From contig NZ_JAASRN010000001.1 in the NCBI RefSeq assembly GCF_011761635.1, positions 124,001-188,000 of the forward strand: 64,000 nt of DNA, read 5' to 3'. Under the pieces are notes generated by a model. The model searched no databases. It was not told where the DNA came from and worked only from the letters and a program-made list of their open reading frames with translations. Shown here one piece after another: positions 59,478-64,000 of the stretch (position 1 is the stretch's first letter; the number at the start of each line of letters is the position of its first letter). This stretch comes from Thermonema lapsum (GTDB lineage: Bacteria; Bacteroidota; Bacteroidia; Cytophagales; Thermonemataceae). Both the position numbers and the translations under genes were made by a program.

Positions 59478-61466
59478 ATGGAATTGAGCATCGCCAAATA
59501 CTATTGCCCTTCAATGACCACTTATCGGCGTCGTACTACCGTGGAAGTCCATATTGGGGATATCCCTTTGGGCAGCATGCATCCTATACGGGTGCAGTCG
59601 ATGACTACTGCCGACACCATGGACACCCGGGCAGTGGTGGAGGAGTGCATACGTCTCATAGAAGCAGGCTGTGAATATGTGCGCATTACCGCACCCAGCA
59701 TCAAAGAGGCAGAAAATTTAGCCAACATAAAAAAGGAGCTTAAGCGCAGGGGCTATGCCACCCCTTTGATTGCCGACATACATTTTACCCCTAATGCTGC
59801 CGAAGTAGCCGCGCGTATTGTGGAAAAGGTGCGCATCAACCCCGGCAACTATGCCGACAAAAAGCGCTTTGAAATCATAGACTATACCGATGCTGCCTAT
59901 GAAGCAGAGCTGGAGCGTATCCGTAAGAAATTCATCCCTTTGGTGAAAATATGCAAAGAATACGGCACAGCGATGCGCATAGGTACCAATCACGGTTCTT
60001 TGTCTGACCGCATCATGAGCCGCTATGGCGATACCCCTTTGGGTATGGTGGAATCGGCGTTGGAGTTTTTACGCATCTGCGAGGAGTTCGACTACCATAA
60101 TATCGTCTTGTCGATGAAGGCAAGCAACCCGCAGGTGATGGTGCAAGCCTATCGTTTGCTGGTGCAAAAGATGGAAGAAGAAGGCATGCAACCTTATCCC
60201 TTGCATTTGGGTGTAACCGAGGCAGGCGATGGCGAAGATGGGCGCATCAAATCTGCCATGGGCATTGGTGCTTTGCTCGAAGACGGACTGGGCGATACTA
60301 TACGGGTATCGCTTACAGAAGACCCTGTGGAAGAAATACCTGTAGCAAAAGCACTGGCGGAGCGCTACCATAAGCGTGCAAACATGCAGGAAACAAGCCT
60401 GCCCGAAGTCATACGGCTTTCTTATGACCCCTTTGCTTATCAGCGTCGCAGCAGTCGCCGCCTTGGCTCCATAGGAGGCGAGCAAGTGCCGCGTGTGATT
60501 GCCGACTACAGCCACCTTGTTGCCGTAGAACCTGTTGATTTGAAGTCTATAGGGCATTACTACCTGCCGGCTACCGACAAATGGCATATGAAAGACGACG
60601 GTGCCGACTTTGTTTATTTAGGCAAACAAGCGGTGCCTTTCATGCTGCCCAACGGGCTGAAAGCCATACAAGACCATGAGATATGGATAAAAGAGCCAGA
60701 AACACCCCATGTCTTCCCTTTGATACCTTTCAGCCAGTGGCTGCAAGCAGATTGCCGTTTGCATTCAACTTGCAATTTCGTGCGCTTGTCGGTCGATGAA
60801 CTTATGCAGGTAGATACCCCTCCCGGACGCTTGCAAGATGAAAATATAGTGCTGGTGCTTTACACAGAGCGGACGCACGCTATGCCCGCCTTGCGCCGTG
60901 CTTTTCTGCGTCTGATGGAGTGGGGCATAGAAGTGCCGGTTATCGTGGAGCGCCAATACACAGAATCATGGGAGGAGCTTATCCTTTATGCTTCTACAGA
61001 TGTGGGTGGCTTATTGCTCGATGGCATGGGCGATGGAGTATTTTTGCGCCCTCCAGCAGGAAATAAAGACAAAGCGGCACTGTTGCTTGAGTTGAAGCAA
61101 CTCAACCAGCTGGCATTTGGTATTTTGCAGGCAAGCCGAACCCGTACCACCAAAACCGAATACATTGCTTGCCCTTCCTGCGGGCGCACCCTCTTTGACC
61201 TGCAAGAGACCACCGCCATGATTCGCCGCCATACCGAGCACTTAAAGGGGGTAAAGATAGGTATCATGGGGTGCATAGTGAACGGACCGGGAGAGATGGC
61301 AGACGCCGATTATGGTTATGTAGGCTCGGGCAAAGGTAAGATAACACTGTATCGAGGCAAAGAAGTGGTACGTCGTAACGTGCCTTCCGAGCAAGCAGTG
61401 GAAGCACTTATTGAGCTCATACGCGAAGATGGACGTTGGATAGAGCCCCCAGCACCTGTAGAGTAG
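59478..61466 (+). CDS. ispG: 4-hydroxy-3-methylbut-2-en-1-yl diphosphate synthase, long form
   Basis: 662 residues, the large three-domain IspG of Bacteroidota and plants (about 600-740 residues) rather than the 370-residue type. It makes HMBPP from the cyclic diphosphate of the MEP pathway with a [4Fe-4S] cluster. N-terminal TIM barrel (residues 15-290; HPIRVQSMTTADTMDT, LIADIHFTPNAA, RINPGNYADK, RIGTNHGSLSDRIM), a large insert (about 300-530) and the C-terminal cluster domain with CPSCGRTLFDLQ and IGIMGCIVNGPGEMADADYGYVG (three Cys). A start at 59514 (MTTYRRR) is possible. The partner IspH is at 51-52 kb. Confidence 0.97.
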   Translation: MELSIAKYYCPSMTTYRRRTTVEVHIGDIPLGSMHPIRVQSMTTADTMDTRAVVEECIRLIEAGCEYVRITAPSIKEAENLANIKKELKRRGYATPLIADIHFTPNAAEVAARIVEKVRINPGNYADKKRFEIIDYTDAAYEAELERIRKKFIPLVKICKEYGTAMRIGTNHGSLSDRIMSRYGDTPLGMVESALEFLRICEEFDYHNIVLSMKASNPQVMVQAYRLLVQKMEEEGMQPYPLHLGVTEAGDGEDGRIKSAMGIGALLEDGLGDTIRVSLTEDPVEEIPVAKALAERYHKRANMQETSLPEVIRLSYDPFAYQRRSSRRLGSIGGEQVPRVIADYSHLVAVEPVDLKSIGHYYLPATDKWHMKDDGADFVYLGKQAVPFMLPNGLKAIQDHEIWIKEPETPHVFPLIPFSQWLQADCRLHSTCNFVRLSVDELMQVDTPPGRLQDENIVLVLYTERTHAMPALRRAFLRLMEWGIEVPVIVERQYTESWEELILYASTDVGGLLLDGMGDGVFLRPPAGNKDKAALLLELKQLNQLAFGILQASRTRTTKTEYIACPSCGRTLFDLQETTAMIRRHTEHLKGVKIGIMGCIVNGPGEMADADYGYVGSGKGKITLYRGKEVVRRNVPSEQAVEALIELIREDGRWIEPPAPVE

Positions 61467-61529
61467 CGAAGCAAAATCTTTTGATGAGAAATACTTTGCT
61501 TAAAATAGCAACTTCAAAAAAAAACAATT

Positions 61530-61721
61530 ATGTGGAGTAAATTAAAGCATTTCTTTCAACTCGGAGAGGTAGCCGCCTATTTCATTCGTGTATTTCGCCC
61601 TCATGACCCTAAATACCCTACCAGCTTTAACCTACGCATGATGCACGGCATCAACCGTATTTCTATCATCATGTTTTTGGTTTGTTTGGTGGTGATTTTT
61701 CTGCGCAAATGCGTGTTGTAA
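61530..61721 (+). CDS. Small membrane protein, DUF6728-like
   Basis: 63 residues: MWSKLKHFFQLGEVAAYFIRVF, then FNLRMMHGINRISIIMFLVCLV with one C-terminal membrane helix (about residues 43-60). The pattern FGEV..YFxR, PTSFNLRMMHGINRISI recalls the tiny DUF6728 proteins found across Bacteroidota, of unknown role. The name is from memory of the pattern and is moderately sure. It starts 63 bases after ispG and ends before a strong hairpin, so it may share the ispG transcript. Confidence 0.7.
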   Translation: MWSKLKHFFQLGEVAAYFIRVFRPHDPKYPTSFNLRMMHGINRISIIMFLVCLVVIFLRKCVL

Positions 61722-61743
61722 AAGTCAAGTAGTCATACCTACG

Positions 61744-61779
61744 CAAATGCCCCTTACTTTTTAAGTGAGGGGCATTTGT
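61744..61779. terminator. Hairpin between the DUF6728-like gene and nuoM
   Basis: CAAATGCCCCTTAC and GTGAGGGGCATTTG pair over 13 of 14 positions with a loop of about 8. It lies between two convergent genes, 22 bases after the plus-strand stop; the T run is short on both sides, so it may work as a two-way terminator. Confidence 0.75.
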
Positions 61780-61837
61780 GTTAGAGTTGTTGTGAAATGA
61801 TATTGGATAAAACTTCCTTTGTACCCTTTATTTCCAC

Positions 61838-63472
61838 TTAACCTATGAGCCGCAGCAACATCTCTACACTGTCTTGCGCCATATCGAACAGCACAGCCGG
61901 ATAAATCCCCCAAAATACACTAAGCACTACACACAAGCCCAATAGAAAAAACTCCCGCTTGCTCAGGTCTGTCAGTTGCTTGTCGTACTCCGGACGTGCG
62001 AGCCAATATTCTCCCATAAACATACGGCGCAGGCACCATAAAAAGTAGGCTGCACTAAGGACGATACCTAAGGCAGCTGCGGCTACCCAGCCTTTGTGCA
62101 CCCATGCCGAACGTAACCCTCCCAGCAGGGTGAATACTTCGCCTATGAAAGCCGAAAACAGAGGCATTCCCAAAGAAGCAAACATAACAAGGAAACTAAA
62201 CACACTAAAGCGCGGCATGCGTTGCCACAAGCCCCCATAGTGAGAAATAAGACGGTCATGGGTGCGGTCATACAATACACCTGCCAACAAAAACAAACCG
62301 GAAGAGAGCACGCCATGGCTCATCATTTGAAAGATAGCCCCTTGCAAACCCTCTTCGGTCATCGAGGCGGCGCCCAACAACACATACCCCATATGAGACA
62401 CCGAGGCATAAGCAATCATTTTCTTCAAATCATCCATAGCCAAGGCGTTCATAGCACCATAAATGATGGATACTGCCGCAATGCCTGCCATCCACTCACT
62501 GTTTGCCTGCCACAAGTCCGGAAACATCGGTATGGCAAATCGAAAAAGACCATAACCGCCCACTTTCAACAACACCCCCGCCAATATGACAGAGATAGGA
62601 GTGGGTGCTTCTACGTGTGCATCGGGCAGCCAAGTGTGAAAAGGAACTGCCGGTAGCTTAATCAAAAAACCGATAACCAGTAGCCAAAAAGCCCACAAAC
62701 GAAGGGAGTGCCCCACCGACAACACACTACCTTCAATGTAAGCCTCTGGCATGGACAACAGCGCAATGTCGAAACGATGCACCACGGCTTCGGGCTGCTG
62801 CCGCACGACCGCCTGCACTTTGTCAAGCAACGACGGACTGTAATCGTCGGGTGAGGTAATAAGTCCTGCTTCCATGGCGGTAGCTACTGGGTCAAAGGTA
62901 TAAACCAAGCCACCGATAAACACAATGAGAATAAATAAAGAGCCTATGAGTGTGTAAATAAAAAATTTGATAGCGGCATACTCACGCCTTTCCCCCCCCC
63001 AAAGCCCAATAAGAAAATACATGGGCAGCAGCATGAACTCAAAAAAGACGTAAAACACCAGATAATCACGTACTACGAAGCATGCCGGCACGCTCAGCAT
63101 CAGCAATGCAAACAGGGCATAGTATCCTTTGCTTTTTTCCTTCACCTGCCAAGAGGCTACCGATGCCAGCAAAAACACTACTGCAGTGAGTATAAGCATG
63201 CTGAGGCTCAGTCCGTCGAGCCCTACGTGGTAGTCGGCGCGGATAATCCCCCAATCACCAGCTTGCATTCGAAACCATTCATATTGTTCTTCAAAGGCGA
63301 GCGTTTTGCCATTGCCTGATGCTGGGTAATGAACATATAAAAAAAGAGCAACGCTCATTTGCATAAGTACCCCTACGAGCACCAAGAGGCGTTGCAGACG
63401 GTAGTGCTCGCGACTGGTAACACCCAAAAGAATCAAAACTACCAACGGAATAAGTAAAAGTATCGTGAGCAT
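61838..63472 (-). CDS. nuoM: NADH-quinone oxidoreductase subunit M (standing alone)
   Basis: 544 residues from ATG 63472 (MLTILLLIPLVVLILL, the normal NuoM start); an in-frame GTG at 63532 would add 20. About 14 helices. NuoM is one of the three antiporter-like proton-pumping subunits of complex I. Visible landmarks: the key Glu in FYVFFEFMLLPMYFLIG, HTWLPDAHVEAPTPISVILAGVLLKVGGYGL and the MSHGVLSSGLFLLAG helix. A loop of about 45 extra residues lies near residue 220 (DPVATAMEAGLITSPDDYS ... LSMPEAYIE). Neither neighbour is a nuo gene: the strand-opposite cytochrome gene starts beyond it, and downstream is the DUF6728-like gene. So nuoM is isolated here. Confidence 0.95.
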   Translation of the reverse strand: MLTILLLIPLVVLILLGVTSREHYRLQRLLVLVGVLMQMSVALFLYVHYPASGNGKTLAFEEQYEWFRMQAGDWGIIRADYHVGLDGLSLSMLILTAVVFLLASVASWQVKEKSKGYYALFALLMLSVPACFVVRDYLVFYVFFEFMLLPMYFLIGLWGGERREYAAIKFFIYTLIGSLFILIVFIGGLVYTFDPVATAMEAGLITSPDDYSPSLLDKVQAVVRQQPEAVVHRFDIALLSMPEAYIEGSVLSVGHSLRLWAFWLLVIGFLIKLPAVPFHTWLPDAHVEAPTPISVILAGVLLKVGGYGLFRFAIPMFPDLWQANSEWMAGIAAVSIIYGAMNALAMDDLKKMIAYASVSHMGYVLLGAASMTEEGLQGAIFQMMSHGVLSSGLFLLAGVLYDRTHDRLISHYGGLWQRMPRFSVFSFLVMFASLGMPLFSAFIGEVFTLLGGLRSAWVHKGWVAAAALGIVLSAAYFLWCLRRMFMGEYWLARPEYDKQLTDLSKREFFLLGLCVVLSVFWGIYPAVLFDMAQDSVEMLLRLIG

Positions 63473-63532
63473 AAACAAACAGGTTTCAACTATGTTATTT
63501 TTACAAAAATCCAAAAAACCTTCTGCACTCAC

Positions 63533-63710
63533 AATTTTGAACGCATGAATTCATGGCTGCGCTACTGTGGCATCCTCTTTGGGATGTTTTTGAAAGTTAT
63601 TTATTTAGAAGGAATCTAAATATTTTAAGAAAACTTATATAAGCTTTTGATTTATTGAAAATTACTTAGAAAAAAGCGAACTTAGCACTCGATTTGAATC
63701 GTAAAGGGCA
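63533..63710. other. Intergenic region between nuoM and the cytochrome gene
   Basis: About 180 A+T-rich bases. It contains the divergent promoter space; the plus-strand promoter at 63711-63741 is clear, no minus-strand promoter stood out. No gene seen. Confidence 0.5.
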
Positions 63711-63741
63711 TTTGTGAATAAAAAAAGCCATATTAACTTTG
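63711..63741 (+). promoter_or_regulatory. Perfect Bacteroidota promoter of the cytochrome c gene
   Basis: TTTG at 63711-63714, exactly 19 bases, then TAACTTTG at 63734-63741. Both elements match the consensus without mismatch. The predicted transcript start is close to 63745, right beside the first ATG at 63747, which hints that translation begins at a later ATG (63759, 63792 or 63822). Confidence 0.85.
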
Positions 63742-63746
63742 CAGAG

Positions 63747-64000
63747 ATGAAGAATCAGATGAAAGCAACGTTAACTTATAAGCAAAAGGTTATGCGCTTA
63801 CTGAACAAACCTAACAGACTGATGCTCAAAGGCATCTGTTATGCAAGCATCTTCTTAATAGTGATGCTTTTTTCGAGTCCCGCTTGGGCTCAGGAAGCCG
63901 CCCCGCAGGACAATGCCTCTCCACAAGCAGTACCCGGTTTGGATATGAGCGAGGCGACGATTGCCAAAGGGAAAGAACTCTTTGTCGGTCGTTGTCAATC
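63747..64000 (+). CDS. Exported c-type cytochrome, N-terminal part (possibly ActA of alternative complex III)
   Basis: At least 84 residues, open to the window edge. The signal peptide is MLKGICYASIFLIVMLFSSPAWAQ (from the ATG at 63822; three other ATGs are upstream, of which the first is too near the promoter). The mature part AAPQDNASPQAV leads to IAKGKELFVGRCQS, which is the approach to a CxxCH heme motif cut by the window end. In Bacteroidota a pre-heme KGKxLFxxxC stretch after a signal peptide often belongs to the multi-heme subunit ActA of alternative complex III, but this cannot be shown from the fragment. The neighbouring nuoM fits a respiratory region. Confidence 0.7.
   Translation, partial: MKNQMKATLTYKQKVMRLLNKPNRLMLKGICYASIFLIVMLFSSPAWAQEAAPQDNASPQAVPGLDMSEATIAKGKELFVGRCQ

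Overview
The window looks like chromosomal DNA of a member of the Bacteroidota, most likely a Cytophagia-type, free-living, aerobic heterotroph. The evidence is the promoter style (TTTG, about 19 bases, then TAnnTTTG), the near absence of Shine-Dalgarno sequences, and families typical of that phylum: fused IcmF mutase, long-form IspG, Porin_10-type porin, DUF4199, DUF1573, a divergent LptD, a GroES-like protein and a DUF6728-like protein. No rRNA, tRNA, intact insertion sequence, prophage or CRISPR array was seen. Genes are dense on both strands, and many ends are marked by strong rho-independent hairpins.

Layout. 1-6.2 kb: 5' part of an M3 oligopeptidase gene behind a sugar nucleotidyltransferase (minus strand), then the fused acyl-CoA mutase IcmF and the ribosomal proteins L21 and L27. 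6.5-9.6 kb: a DksA-like protein lacking most zinc ligands, ScpB, and (minus) a DUF4199 membrane protein with a GT2 glycosyltransferase. 9.7-13.1 kb: two POT-family peptide transporters that share an upstream element. 13.2-18.7 kb: envelope genes, with amidase and MlaD/MCE on minus and LptD and MurB on plus. 18.8-24.6 kb: a PAS sensor kinase overlapping an aromatic amino acid decarboxylase (minus), and a porin. 24.8-30.4 kb: NAD synthetase, TPR protein, lipoprotein, DUF1573 protein and lipid A-type acyltransferase. 30.6-32.1 kb: an ECF sigma factor and its probable anti-sigma factor.

32.3-41.4 kb: a solitary Cas6-type endoribonuclease gene with no array or other cas gene, YchF, MetF, a lipoprotein, a BatD-like/BatA pair, a three-gene minus-strand unit (GT2, Rof-like Rho-binding antiterminator, GT-B-like transferase), a decayed transposase and a Fur-family regulator. 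41.5-48.6 kb: a D-aminoacylase-like amidohydrolase, a REC-histidine kinase, and on the opposite strand an operon of an exported TPR/Ig-like/caspase protein and a membrane PAS histidine kinase. 48.7-54.8 kb: CoA transferase, two tiny lipoproteins, Cmk, IspH, an exported DnaJ-zinc-finger-like cysteine-rich protein, and a membrane thioredoxin-fold protein coupled to a PAS/SpoIIE phosphatase. 54.9-64 kb: NRDE protein, fructose-1,6-bisphosphatase, GroES-like protein, ClC channel, IspG, a DUF6728-like protein, a NuoM gene standing alone, and the first codons of a c-type cytochrome with a perfect promoter.

Taken together, most genes serve housekeeping: isoprenoid (IspG, IspH), envelope (LptD, MurB, amidase, acyltransferase, glycosyltransferases), folate, NAD and respiration. 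They are interspersed with signalling genes. The least ordinary parts are the caspase-kinase operon, the orphan Cas6, the Rof-like gene inside a glycosyltransferase unit, and the kinase-decarboxylase overlap.
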